64,000 bases of DNA. Source: Lachnoclostridium phytofermentans ISDg. GTDB lineage: Bacteria; Bacillota; Clostridia; Lachnospirales; Lachnospiraceae. The stretch's first letter is position 1, and each line of letters opens with the position of its first letter. Both the position numbers and the translations under genes were made by a program. Shown here piece after piece: positions 9,553 to 16,705 of this stretch. Where the stretch lies: contig NC_010001.1 of the NCBI RefSeq assembly GCF_000018685.1, positions 636,001 to 700,000 on the forward strand, written 5' to 3'. Below the pieces are notes generated by a model. It worked only from the letters and a program-made list of their open reading frames with translations. It was not told the origin of the DNA and ran no database searches.

Positions 9553-9632
9553 AAGAATACCTCTTTCTTAATTAAATAGAATTACTACTTGCCAAACGAA
9601 TAGAAAGTATTTATAATTAGGTTTTGACGAAT

Positions 9633-9666
9633 ATTAAGCCTGTGACTCGGTTGCCACAGGCTTAAT
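9633..9666. other. Perfect 12-bp stem-loop
   Basis: ATTAAGCCTGTG / CACAGGCTTAAT with a 10-nt loop. It has no T run on either side, so termination is uncertain. Confidence 0.6.
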
Positions 9667-9776
9667 CAAAAAGGGGAGGATAAGTATTTAACTCTTCTTT
9701 TGTATTGTTGCTTTTCATTGGAGGGGGAATCCAACTATTGAAAGAGCATACGCTAATCTAACCGTATTTTTAAGTT

Positions 9777-9802
9777 TCACGATAGGCTGTTAGATATCGT
9801 GA
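9777..9802. promoter_or_regulatory. Inverted repeat upstream of the SEC-C gene
   Basis: TCACGATA, 10 nt, TATCGTGA; perfect 8-bp arms about 100 nt before the start of the downstream gene. It could be an operator or a leader hairpin. The remaining 9667-9904 sequence shows no gene. Confidence 0.4.
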
Positions 9803-9904
9803 TTCCCAGAAATATCATTAGACTAATTATAGTATTAACGTATAATATCTTTTTATACACACAAAAATAAGAAAAACACACACATTTTTGAAAGGATGAA
9901 TACA

Positions 9905-10405
9905 ATGAGCTTATTAACAGACTGGAGAGACGTTGCATACGCAGAAGATATGGATCAGAAAACTGGACAAATTTTCTGGGGAAATTATTTCACAATTGAG
10001 AAGGGGATCTATGAGCAGCTTTTATCAAATCCAGAGGAAGTGGTAACTGGAACTGTAGAAGAACTTGCTAAGAAATATAATACAACATTACAAATTATGG
10101 TTGGTTTCTTAGACGGAATCAATGAAAGCTTAAAAGAGCCAAATCCAATTGAGACTATGGAAGCAAATACTGTTGTTAATTTAGGATTTGATTTAGAAAA
10201 GCTTTATTACAATATGGTTGAAGCTAGTGCAGACTGGTTATATACTCTTCCACAGTGGGAAAATTTATTAGATGATTCTCGTAGAAAAGAGTTATATCTT
10301 ACTCAGAAGAAATCTGGCACAGTTGTGAAGGAAAAGAAAGTCGGACGTAATGATCCATGTCCTTGCGGAAGTGGTAAAAAGTATAAATTCTGTTGTGGTA
10401 AATAG
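9905..10405 (+). CDS. SEC-C metal-binding motif protein
   Basis: 166 residues. The last 20 form a SEC-C zinc motif: VGRNDPCPCGSGKKYKFCCG, the Cys-x-Cys...Cys-Cys zinc site found at the SecA C-terminus and in many stand-alone proteins. The N-terminal ~140 residues are an acidic, helical domain (DWRDVAYAEDMD...) shared by clostridial SEC-C proteins of unknown role. I start at the second ATG (9905), six bases after AGGATG; the first ATG (9896) overlaps that site. Confidence 0.85.
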   Translation: MSLLTDWRDVAYAEDMDQKTGQIFWGNYFTIEKGIYEQLLSNPEEVVTGTVEELAKKYNTTLQIMVGFLDGINESLKEPNPIETMEANTVVNLGFDLEKLYYNMVEASADWLYTLPQWENLLDDSRRKELYLTQKKSGTVVKEKKVGRNDPCPCGSGKKYKFCCGK

Positions 10406-10420
10406 TAATAAATGAGTTTT

Positions 10421-10458
10421 ACAGGTAGTGAGTTGATGGCTTGCTACCTGTTTTTTTT
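10421..10458 (+). terminator. Terminator of the SEC-C gene
   Basis: Stem ACAGGTAG / CTACCTGT followed by eight T. Confidence 0.9.
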
Positions 10459-10505
10459 ATTAATTAGTTAAATCGAGATTTAGCAAAGTAACTGGGGGTG
10501 ATGAA

Positions 10506-11039
10506 ACGAAAGTAAGGTTACTCGCAAGGGATAGTAAAATGCCTAATATTGCGATCATGAAAATATCTACATATCACAAAGCACAGGGGCATGATGTTGA
10601 TTGGTATAACCCTGTTATAGATATTATGGATACAGACATCTTGTATGAGTGCCAACTATTTAATTTCACAGCTCCATATCAATATTATCCTGTAAGAGCA
10701 AAGATAATAAGAGGTGGTACAGGAGTAGATATCAAGTCACATTTACCAAAAGAAATAGAACAGATACTAGAGCTTGATTATAGTCTGTATCCAGATTGTG
10801 ATTACTCGATGCAGTTTTTCAGTCGTGGATGTATCAGGAATTGTCATTTCTGCGTAGTGAGAGATAAAGAGGGATATATACATGAGGTTGAGCCAATGCT
10901 GCTTAATCCAAAAGGAAAGCACATAGAGGTATTAGATAATAATTTCTTCGCTAATCCGAACTGGAATAAGGCTGTTGATTATATAATCAATACTGGTCAA
11001 AAAGTGAGTTTACATGGTGTGGACTATGGATATTTATAA
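10506..11039 (+). pseudogene. Radical SAM protein, start codon lost and 3' end replaced
   Basis: The translated sequence contains a B12-domain-like start (ARDSKMPNIAIMKISTYHK, GHDVDWYNP) and a radical SAM cluster motif, GCIRNCHFC (Cys-x3-Cys-x2-Cys), followed by the HIEVLDNNFFANPNW segment seen in a conserved radical SAM family. Two lesions are visible. First, homology begins before the first in-frame ATG (10539), which has no ribosome binding site; at 10506, five bases after GGGGGTG, there is ACG where ATG would be expected, followed by Lys-Val-Arg-Leu-Leu-Ala-Arg. Second, after LHGVD (about 11025) the sequence leaves the family and stops at 11039, inside the start of the next gene. It therefore looks like an N-terminal fragment, though residual expression from ACG or 10539 cannot be excluded. 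Confidence 0.75.
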
Positions 11040-11556
11040 TAATTTATTAAATTTAACCATAGGTATAATTGGTGGTATTTTTTCGAGTATAATTGTTTCA
11101 AGGATATTTCTAATCACAGCAGACTATAAAGAACAGATTCAAAGAGTACAAACACACGTTGAAGTTCTATATTGTTTATCGGGTTATTTGTATTGTAGTA
11201 AAGTTATGATGAAAGAGGCTAAAGAAATTAGCTTAGCACAAAAAGAAAAATTGATTTTAATATTAGAAGAAGAGAAAACTCGCTTTAGCCAAATGATTTT
11301 TGATGATCTAGAAAAAGAACTACATAAAATAGCAATAGATATGAATGATTTTATTGAAGGATTTAAAATCAATAAAATGAATGAGCAATATATCAAGAAT
11401 AGCCGCGATGAATTAGATGGAATTATTTATAGATTTACTATATATAAAAATGATTCACGGATAAAGATGAGAAAACTTTTAATCAGAGATAACGTACTTA
11501 GAATTCTGTTATTTGTATTTATTGTAATTATTATATTAACTATAGTATCTAGATAA
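11026..11556 (+). CDS. Hypothetical protein with terminal membrane helices
   Basis: 176 residues (in-frame ATG at 11014 would add four). A membrane helix at about 5-27 (LTIGIIGGIFSSIIVSRIFLI), a long charged helical, probably coiled-coil middle, and a C-terminal helix (LRILLFVFIVIIILTIV) give a hairpin-like topology with the middle on one side. No family recognised. It begins inside the broken radical SAM gene, has no clear ribosome binding site, and is strongly AT-rich, so it was probably inserted with the foreign segment that replaced the radical SAM 3' end. A good terminator follows. Confidence 0.6.
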   Translation: MDIYNNLLNLTIGIIGGIFSSIIVSRIFLITADYKEQIQRVQTHVEVLYCLSGYLYCSKVMMKEAKEISLAQKEKLILILEEEKTRFSQMIFDDLEKELHKIAIDMNDFIEGFKINKMNEQYIKNSRDELDGIIYRFTIYKNDSRIKMRKLLIRDNVLRILLFVFIVIIILTIVSR

Positions 11557-11560
11557 GACT

Positions 11561-11595
11561 CTACCAACTATCAATATTTAGTTGGTAGTTTTTTT
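11561..11595 (+). terminator. Terminator of the hypothetical membrane gene
   Basis: Stem CTACCAACTA / TAGTTGGTAG followed by seven T. Confidence 0.9.
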
Positions 11596-11654
11596 ATGCG
11601 GAAAAATAATACACGAAATATGTAATGGTTGCCTCGTGAAGCAACCAAAAATAA

Positions 11655-11732
11655 TTAAAGATTACTAATAATAAAGTAAATGATATCGATTGCAATTTTT
11701 AGAAAGAAAAGAAAGAATTTGATCTTATTCAT
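11655..11732 (-). CDS. 25-residue hydrophobic peptide, type I toxin-like
   Basis: MNKIKFFLFFLKIAIDIIYF followed by IISNL: a basic start and one continuous hydrophobic helix. The ribosome binding site is GGAGGTG six bases from the ATG, close to a perfect match to the 16S tail, which is striking for so short an ORF. Upstream (11758-11793) the untranslated region can fold through GGTACA/TGTACC, and a hairpin GGTTGC/GCAACC (11629-11646) follows the stop. Size, composition and strong site resemble small membrane toxins of type I toxin-antitoxin systems, but no antisense RNA can be shown here. No family is recognised. A chance ORF or a small membrane regulator are the alternatives. Confidence 0.5.
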   Translation of the reverse strand: MNKIKFFLFFLKIAIDIIYFIISNL

Positions 11733-11745
11733 ATATGTCACCTCC

Positions 11746-12089
11746 TCATATATAATCTTGGTACAAATTTTAAACTATTTAAGTGCTGTACCAGTGCAGA
11801 TTTGTTGATGGTTAATGCCTTCTTTGAACACATTTTATACATTTAAATTCAAGTTGCAAATTTTTAGCTGAATTATTTTAAAGAAAATTGTTTTAAGCTC
11901 ATGTTGATACTAAAGAGGTTAATAAAAGAGGATTATGCAAGAGCTTTTGACAATATGATGCGATAATTACAATCGTATAAAGTAGCAACAGGATATACGG
12001 ATATAAAATTGTAGGATACAAGACGTGTATGGAAGATGTAAAAGACTATTTTATTAGTTTGATAAATTAAATTTAGCGAGGTATAAAAT
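11746..12089. other. Intergenic, no supported gene
   Basis: AT-rich sequence between the hydrophobic peptide and the small Cys-containing ORF. Only fragments of 20 codons or fewer were found (for example one ending at about 11970), none with convincing signals. The GGTACA/TGTACC inverted repeat at 11758-11793 belongs to the leader of the minus-strand peptide. Confidence 0.5.
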
Positions 12090-12212
12090 ATGGTTTTATA
12101 TGAAGAATGCGATTTGATAAATCCAAATATGACAGAGTGCGAATTATGTTACAGATATGAAATATGTAAAAAAGCAAAAGATAATGATAATAAGGAAGTA
12201 AACTTAAACTAA
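12090..12212 (+). CDS. Small Cys-rich hypothetical protein, 40 aa
   Basis: 40 residues: MVLYEECDLINPNMTECELC and then YRYEICKKAK with a polar tail. Four cysteines (Cys7, Cys17, Cys20, Cys26) could bind a metal, although the spacing matches no motif I know. GAGG lies eight bases before the ATG. It sits in the AT-rich accessory patch, 68 bases before the next ORF. No family recognised; real coding status is likely but unproven. Confidence 0.45.
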   Translation: MVLYEECDLINPNMTECELCYRYEICKKAKDNDNKEVNLN

Positions 12213-12280
12213 AATTATAAGAATACTTAGCTAAAAAGATAAGCATAGACATAAGATAGTATAAAAAAGGAGTTTTGTAA

Positions 12281-12334
12281 ATGTTTGATATGGAGAGATA
12301 CGAAATTATGTTTGACACGGAGAGATACGAAATT
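12281..12334 (+). repeat. 27-bp in-frame tandem duplication
   Basis: Two adjacent 27-base units at 12281-12307 and 12308-12334 differ at two positions and keep the reading frame, duplicating nine residues at the N-terminus. Confidence 0.9.
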
Positions 12335-12649
12335 ATGTTTAATGCTGAGAAAAGTGTTGATTTTGACCTTGATATTGTTGTAAATAGCTGGGCTGCTGCA
12401 GCGAAGGCTGTTCAAGCTAAGACGGGTATATTTGTTAATGCTCAATTTGTAGAAAAAATGATTGCTTACCACGAAAGCAATTTGTCTGAAAGGGTAGTAG
12501 CAGCAACAGCAACTAGAAATCCAACCGTAATAACTGATAAAGAGCTTTTCTTTGATGCATTAATAGAGGTTATTAATAATACAAAACTCATTCTAGGTAA
12601 TCCATACACTAGCTTAACAAGATTACCAGCAGAGGTAATAGTTATGTGA
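12281..12649 (+). CDS. Hypothetical protein with duplicated N-terminus
   Basis: 122 residues, no family recognised. The first 27 codon-aligned bases are repeated once with two substitutions, giving MFDMERYEI then MFDTERYEI then MFNAEK; the third copy of ATGTTT may be the ancestral start. The rest is a soluble, helical, mildly acidic domain (WAAAAKAVQAKTG, LFFDALIEVINNTK). AGGAG lies eight bases before the first ATG. It is in the accessory patch, flanked by small ORFs. An inverted repeat (ATGAGGT/ACCTCAT, 12699-12736) after it may be a weak terminator. Confidence 0.65.
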   Translation: MFDMERYEIMFDTERYEIMFNAEKSVDFDLDIVVNSWAAAAKAVQAKTGIFVNAQFVEKMIAYHESNLSERVVAATATRNPTVITDKELFFDALIEVINNTKLILGNPYTSLTRLPAEVIVM

Positions 12650-12781
12650 TACACAGATGATATTAGTTGCGATATCAATATATTGTTATACTTCAAATAT
12701 GAGGTCTCTAAATGCGTTTTATATTAGAAACCTCATTATAACAGTAACATGGACAAGTATATTAAATATCAAAGCAGCACA

Positions 12782-12811
12782 TTGACAATTACATATCGAT
12801 TAGTAGATAAT
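12782..12811 (+). promoter_or_regulatory. Putative promoter before small ORFs
   Basis: TTGACA, 18-nt spacer, GATAAT. It is followed by a GGAGG site and a 12-codon ORF (12837-12875), then the 46-codon ORF. Confidence 0.45.
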
Positions 12812-12875
12812 AACCTCGTAGGAGGATGTAAAATTATGGGATTAAATGATTATTTAGAGGAGTTCTGTAAGTGAG

Positions 12876-13016
12876 ATGGGTATGTTTACACGACAGGCAT
12901 CAATGATTAGGGGGGAATACATAGTTCACATTGAAGATGAATTAGAGTGTAGCCAAGCAATTCTAACTAATGCCGAGTATGAAGAAATCACCGAAACTAA
13001 AATAAAGAGCTACTAG
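12876..13016 (+). CDS. Possible small protein, 46 aa
   Basis: MGMFTRQASMIRGEYIVHIE then an acidic stretch to KIKSY. AGGAG lies about 13 bases upstream, a poor distance. The start follows directly on the stop of a 12-codon ORF that has GGAGG, so translational coupling is possible. It may be a degraded gene fragment. No family recognised. Confidence 0.3.
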   Translation: MGMFTRQASMIRGEYIVHIEDELECSQAILTNAEYEEITETKIKSY

Positions 13017-13021
13017 AGCTT

Positions 13022-13177
13022 ATGAGGAGAGGAATAGAACACAGAACTAGATTATCTCAAAACAGACATGGTGAGTTGCGTTTGATACGTGGGATTAGAG
13101 GTTTTAACCGTATATTGATAGTTGGTAAAAAATATAGTATTCTCTTTAATAAGAGTATTAATATTTTGTTAGATTAA
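13022..13177 (+). CDS. Possible small basic protein, 51 aa
   Basis: MRRGIEHRTRLSQNRHGELR and then a basic, partly hydrophobic tail. It begins five bases after the preceding ORF stops and has no convincing site of its own. Its Arg-rich start resembles DNA-associated proteins only in a general way. Together with the previous ORF it may be the remains of a mobile-element gene. Low confidence. Confidence 0.25.
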   Translation: MRRGIEHRTRLSQNRHGELRLIRGIRGFNRILIVGKKYSILFNKSINILLD

Positions 13178-13201
13178 TAAAGCAGAAAAGAGGTGCTTAC
13201 T

Positions 13202-13936
13202 ATGTTTCAATTATTCAAAAAAATATGGCAAAATAGAATAGGTAAGATAATACTATTAGTTTTGAGTAGCATTGTTTTAGTTATGTTCTTAATTTGGTAT
13301 ATTACCCTATTTAATCAAAAAGTGATATATTTTAACGGTGAACGTTTAATACAAACTAAATTAACTAATAGTACCCAATATAAAGGCAATTATTTATCCG
13401 AGCCGATACTAATAACCGTACAAAATCAAAATACTGGAGAAATTATTGTTGAATACAATTTACCAAATAAATTGTATTTTAGTTACCTTGTCTATTTTGA
13501 AAATGGTAATAATTATGGGAAAAAAATAAGAATTTTAGAAGATAATAATGAACTTTTTAATGGGATTTATAATAATAATTCTCCATTCAATCTTTTAACC
13601 AACGACTTGGAGCCTTACTTTGATAATGATTTACGTGTTGTTTCAAACAACAATTTTTATCCAGGAGATTTTAAACCATCACTTAATACTACTGCAGAAT
13701 TTGCAACAGGTAATGGAGTTGAAAATCGTGGAAAGATTTATCCATTAATAATGTTTTTTGTAGTTTTAATAATATATTTTATTGATATAAAATTTCCTTT
13801 ATTTTTCTTTACATTGCATAATTTTCTCTCTGTAAAAGATCCTGAGCCGACTGAATTTTATTTGTACATGCAAAAACTAGGTTGGTATGTTATTTATCCT
13901 ATATTTTTGATTGTGCTACTATTCATGGGGATTTGA
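13202..13936 (+). CDS. Hypothetical membrane protein
   Basis: 244 residues. A membrane helix at about 15-36, an external-type domain rich in Asn and Tyr (about 37-175), then two helices near the C-terminus (about 181-205 and 222-243). No family recognised. I chose the ATG at 13202 with AGAGG eight bases upstream; an in-frame GTG at 13193 overlaps that site. Asn-rich, very AT-rich coding suggests acquisition by transfer. It is the last gene of the accessory patch. Confidence 0.65.
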   Translation: MFQLFKKIWQNRIGKIILLVLSSIVLVMFLIWYITLFNQKVIYFNGERLIQTKLTNSTQYKGNYLSEPILITVQNQNTGEIIVEYNLPNKLYFSYLVYFENGNNYGKKIRILEDNNELFNGIYNNNSPFNLLTNDLEPYFDNDLRVVSNNNFYPGDFKPSLNTTAEFATGNGVENRGKIYPLIMFFVVLIIYFIDIKFPLFFFTLHNFLSVKDPEPTEFYLYMQKLGWYVIYPIFLIVLLFMGI

Positions 13937-13985
13937 CTATAGTATAATGCTTTATAATTTATTTGTTTGGTGGACAAAGCCCATT

Positions 13986-14011
13986 AAAAAAGCCCCTCGG
14001 TGAGGGGCTTA
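13986..14011 (-). terminator. Terminator of the small membrane protein gene
   Basis: Stem AAGCCCCTC / GAGGGGCTT with a 3-nt loop; the minus strand continues with six T. Confidence 0.9.
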
Positions 14012-14046
14012 AACTCTTATATGTAGTTCAATCGTATCAGTCTGAT

Positions 14047-14415
14047 TTAAGCGTTTGGAACGTTTTCTGTCTTTTGCTTAAGAGCACCAAGGATAAAAAC
14101 TGCTGCGAAAATTAAGCTTAATATAGCCCAGATTTTCAAATCACCGTATAGAGTACTGCTAGTTGCAAGGCCCATAATACCTCCTAGTGCATAAAAAACA
14201 CCTGCAGTCATTGGTCCTCCTTTACCCTTATTTCTTGTTGCTACCCCTACAATTCCAGCTATTAGAAAACAGAATGCTATGAGCATTCCAGCTGATCCGC
14301 TAGACTCTCCATTATTAACTAATGCATTACCAACGCCAGCTGCACAGGATTGAAATGAGACAAAAGCAAATAAAACCATTGAAATTATACCGATTACTAA
14401 TCTTGCTGTCTTCAT
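14047..14415 (-). CDS. Small four-helix membrane protein
   Basis: 122 residues, mostly hydrophobic: about four membrane helices, with a conserved-looking FVSFQSCAAGVGN near the end of helix 1 and a short loop RNKGKGGPM between helices 2 and 3. The Cys at 24 looks like a lipobox but lies within a multi-spanning protein, so lipoprotein status is doubtful. Similar proteins occur in Firmicutes without known function. GGAG precedes the ATG at a suitable distance. The upstream gap 14416-14583 shows nothing. Confidence 0.75.
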   Translation of the reverse strand: MKTARLVIGIISMVLFAFVSFQSCAAGVGNALVNNGESSGSAGMLIAFCFLIAGIVGVATRNKGKGGPMTAGVFYALGGIMGLATSSTLYGDLKIWAILSLIFAAVFILGALKQKTENVPNA

Positions 14416-14583
14416 ATACCCATTCTCCTTATATTATAATATGAAACAACAATATTTTACCAATTTAAACAAATATTATCAATAGTGAAAGTGCCTAGTT
14501 TCCTAAATACTTTTTAATAATTATTACGAAAAATCTTTTCTATATTGCCTTGCTGGACAAATTCTACTTAAAGTTCACCACAC

Positions 14584-14617
14584 AAAAAAGGCTCAATCGA
14601 GTTACCCTCGATTGAGC
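14584..14617 (-). terminator. Terminator of the XRE regulator gene
   Basis: Stem GCTCAATCGAG / CTCGATTGAGC with six T on the minus strand; the plus side also ends in a T-rich run. Confidence 0.85.
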
Positions 14618-14677
14618 TTTCTATTTTTTATATGGGACATTGGAACACTTGGTCTTTGGACTACCTGCCTATGTAAC

Positions 14678-15022
14678 TTATTCGTTAGAGGATTCTTGCT
14701 TGTATAGTAGGTAGTTCGCAAAATTCTTTAATTCTGCTGCGTTATTAGAATCTAATTGCTGATATAGATTAAAGAAATCCACGATATCTTTATCTAATAC
14801 TTCACCGCCGACTGGAAGATAAGCATCTGAAATACCGAGCAGATAATCACACGATACATCAAAGTATCTGGAAAGTGCAATTAGTTTTTCAAATGATGGT
14901 TCATTTCTTCGTGATTCATAATTAGATACGGCTGTTGGCTTCAAGCCAAGAATTTCAGCAAGCTCGCTCTGTGTCAATTTATGCTTTTGACGCAATTGCT
15001 TTAAACGTATATTAAAATTCAT
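14678..15022 (-). CDS. XRE-family transcriptional regulator
   Basis: 114 residues. An N-terminal Cro/CI helix-turn-helix (about 6-60: LKQLRQKHKLTQSELAEILG, then AVSNYESRRNEPSFEKL and the CDYLLG end typical of the family) and a short helical C-terminal part. It binds DNA as a small repressor; the target is unknown. GGAGG lies seven bases before the ATG. It is divergent from the histidine kinase operon with overlapping promoter space, so it may control itself and those genes. Confidence 0.88.
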   Translation of the reverse strand: MNFNIRLKQLRQKHKLTQSELAEILGLKPTAVSNYESRRNEPSFEKLIALSRYFDVSCDYLLGISDAYLPVGGEVLDKDIVDFFNLYQQLDSNNAAELKNFANYLLYKQESSNE

Positions 15023-15092
15023 ATTTGACCTCCAAGTCCATATTTAGCGCTTGCATTTAATCTTTCGTGTAGCGCAAACGTATTCTTCAATT

Positions 15093-15120
15093 ATTATAAC
15101 AAAATATGGCAAAATGTCAA
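15093..15120 (-). promoter_or_regulatory. Promoter of the XRE regulator
   Basis: Minus strand TTGACA (15120-15115), 16-nt spacer, TATAAT (15098-15093): full consensus. The adjacent GGCAAAATG / ATATTTTCC half-sites could be an operator. Confidence 0.75.
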
Positions 15121-15158
15121 CATATTTTCCAAAGATTGATATATGAACTGCTATCACA

Positions 15159-15187
15159 TTGACAAACTTTTTTGAGTGAATTATCAT
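15159..15187 (+). promoter_or_regulatory. Promoter of the histidine kinase operon
   Basis: TTGACA, 17-nt spacer, TATCAT, 32 bases before the kinase start and about 40 bases from the divergent XRE promoter. Confidence 0.7.
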
Positions 15188-15218
15188 ATTGGTAAGAAAA
15201 TGGTAAAGGGGGTGCATC

Positions 15219-16691
15219 ATGAGCAAAATTCCTTATGATTTAGTTCTGAAACATTGTGCTGAGGGGGTTTTTATTTTTGATCAAACGGGGCAGATTTTTT
15301 ATGCAAATGATGCTGCCATGCAAGAAACCGGATATATGGACAAGTTAGTTGATACAAACATCTTGGACATATTTCCAAAAGCGTTAAAAGTACATATGGA
15401 TAATATGATTATTAATCGTTTTGAAGTAGAAGAGGTAAAAGAAACGATGGAATATTCAATAATTGAGACATTTGCATATCGAAAGAATCAGACCTGTTAC
15501 CCTGTAAGGATGAAATTATTATGGGGAGAGAAGGAAAAGGATAATTTTTCTGTTTGCATTACTCGAAATATGACAGAGCTGAATGCTGTTATGAAAAGAG
15601 AAAAGAATGTCAAAGAAGAACTAAAGGAAGCGACTGGAGTAAAAAATGAATTTCTGGCAAACATCACGCATGAGCTAAGAACGCCGGTTAACGGAATGAA
15701 AGGATTAGCAGATGTTTTACTAGGTACGGAATTAACACAAAATCAGAGAGAAAATGTAAATATTATCAGACGTTGCTGTGATAACATGACCAATATAATT
15801 AATGGAATTTTAGATTTTTCGAAAATTACCGCGGGGAAGATGCAACTTGAAAATAAGGTAATTGATATTTCAAATTTTCTTAAGAATACGCTTTCTTATC
15901 ATATACCGAAATTAAATGAAAAAGGGTTAAAGCTACAAGTAAATATCGGAGATAACGTTCCTAAAAAAATACTAGGGGATGAACTACGTTTAGAGCAGAT
16001 TCTTAGTAATCTGATATCAAATGCAATAAAATTTACTTCAGTGGGACAATTAGTGATTGAGGTAATCAATACAGATCAAAAAGAGGATGAAGTAGAACTG
16101 TTTTTTATGGTCATTGATAGTGGGATTGGAATATCGAAAGAAGATATGGATAAGCTTTTTCAAAGTTTTTCTCAAGTAGATGGCTCCATTACTAGAAGAT
16201 ATGGCGGGACAGGACTCGGACTTGCTATTAGTAAAAGTTTAGTAGAGTTAATGGGAGGCACGATTCATGTCAGTAGCGAGATAGGTAGAGGAAGTACATT
16301 TTCCTTCTCCATTCGATTTAAAGTAGTGAAAGAGGATTACGATATAGAGACAGAACCAAAACTTGATGGAAATAATGGGTTCACCATGGAAAACACTACT
16401 TGGAATGTTATATCCGGAGATAGGCAGAATGTGAGAGCTCCGAGATTGTCAGAACCATATGTACTTGATAAGGTGGCCATTGCAGAGCATCTAGAAAAAC
16501 TTATTATCTGCGTAGAGTTAGAAACTTGGGAAAAGGCAGAAAATTTTGCAAGTATTATTAAAAGAATGATACCCGAGTCTGAGCAGGAAGGTAGGAAGAA
16601 TGCTTTTCGTCTAGAGCTTGCGGTAAGAAAAGAAGATTATGAAGGAACTCAAAAGCAGATAAAAAAATTGCAGGATTATTTACAATCGTAA
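15219..16691 (+). CDS. PAS-domain sensor histidine kinase
   Basis: 490 residues, no membrane helix, so a cytoplasmic sensor. A PAS domain (about 5-120) is followed by a short coiled linker, a HisKA domain with the phospho-acceptor His151 in NITHELRTPVNGM, and a HATPase_c domain (ISNAIKFTS N box, DSGIGISKEDMDKLF G1 box, RYGGTGLGLAISKSLVELMGG G2 region). After about 390 there is a C-terminal helical segment that resembles the core of a hybrid-kinase HPt domain but shows no acceptor His. The site AAAGGGGGTG precedes the ATG. It is 14 bases from the response regulator gene, its obvious partner. Confidence 0.92.
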   Translation: MSKIPYDLVLKHCAEGVFIFDQTGQIFYANDAAMQETGYMDKLVDTNILDIFPKALKVHMDNMIINRFEVEEVKETMEYSIIETFAYRKNQTCYPVRMKLLWGEKEKDNFSVCITRNMTELNAVMKREKNVKEELKEATGVKNEFLANITHELRTPVNGMKGLADVLLGTELTQNQRENVNIIRRCCDNMTNIINGILDFSKITAGKMQLENKVIDISNFLKNTLSYHIPKLNEKGLKLQVNIGDNVPKKILGDELRLEQILSNLISNAIKFTSVGQLVIEVINTDQKEDEVELFFMVIDSGIGISKEDMDKLFQSFSQVDGSITRRYGGTGLGLAISKSLVELMGGTIHVSSEIGRGSTFSFSIRFKVVKEDYDIETEPKLDGNNGFTMENTTWNVISGDRQNVRAPRLSEPYVLDKVAIAEHLEKLIICVELETWEKAENFASIIKRMIPESEQEGRKNAFRLELAVRKEDYEGTQKQIKKLQDYLQS

Positions 16692-16705
16692 CTTAGTAAC
16701 TGCGA

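Noticed and set aside
11883..11980. Short ORFs in the accessory gap
   Set aside because: Twenty codons or fewer, weak starts and no recognisable protein features.
15219..16691. Hybrid kinase with active HPt domain
   Set aside because: The C-terminal helices show no phospho-acceptor His in the expected setting.
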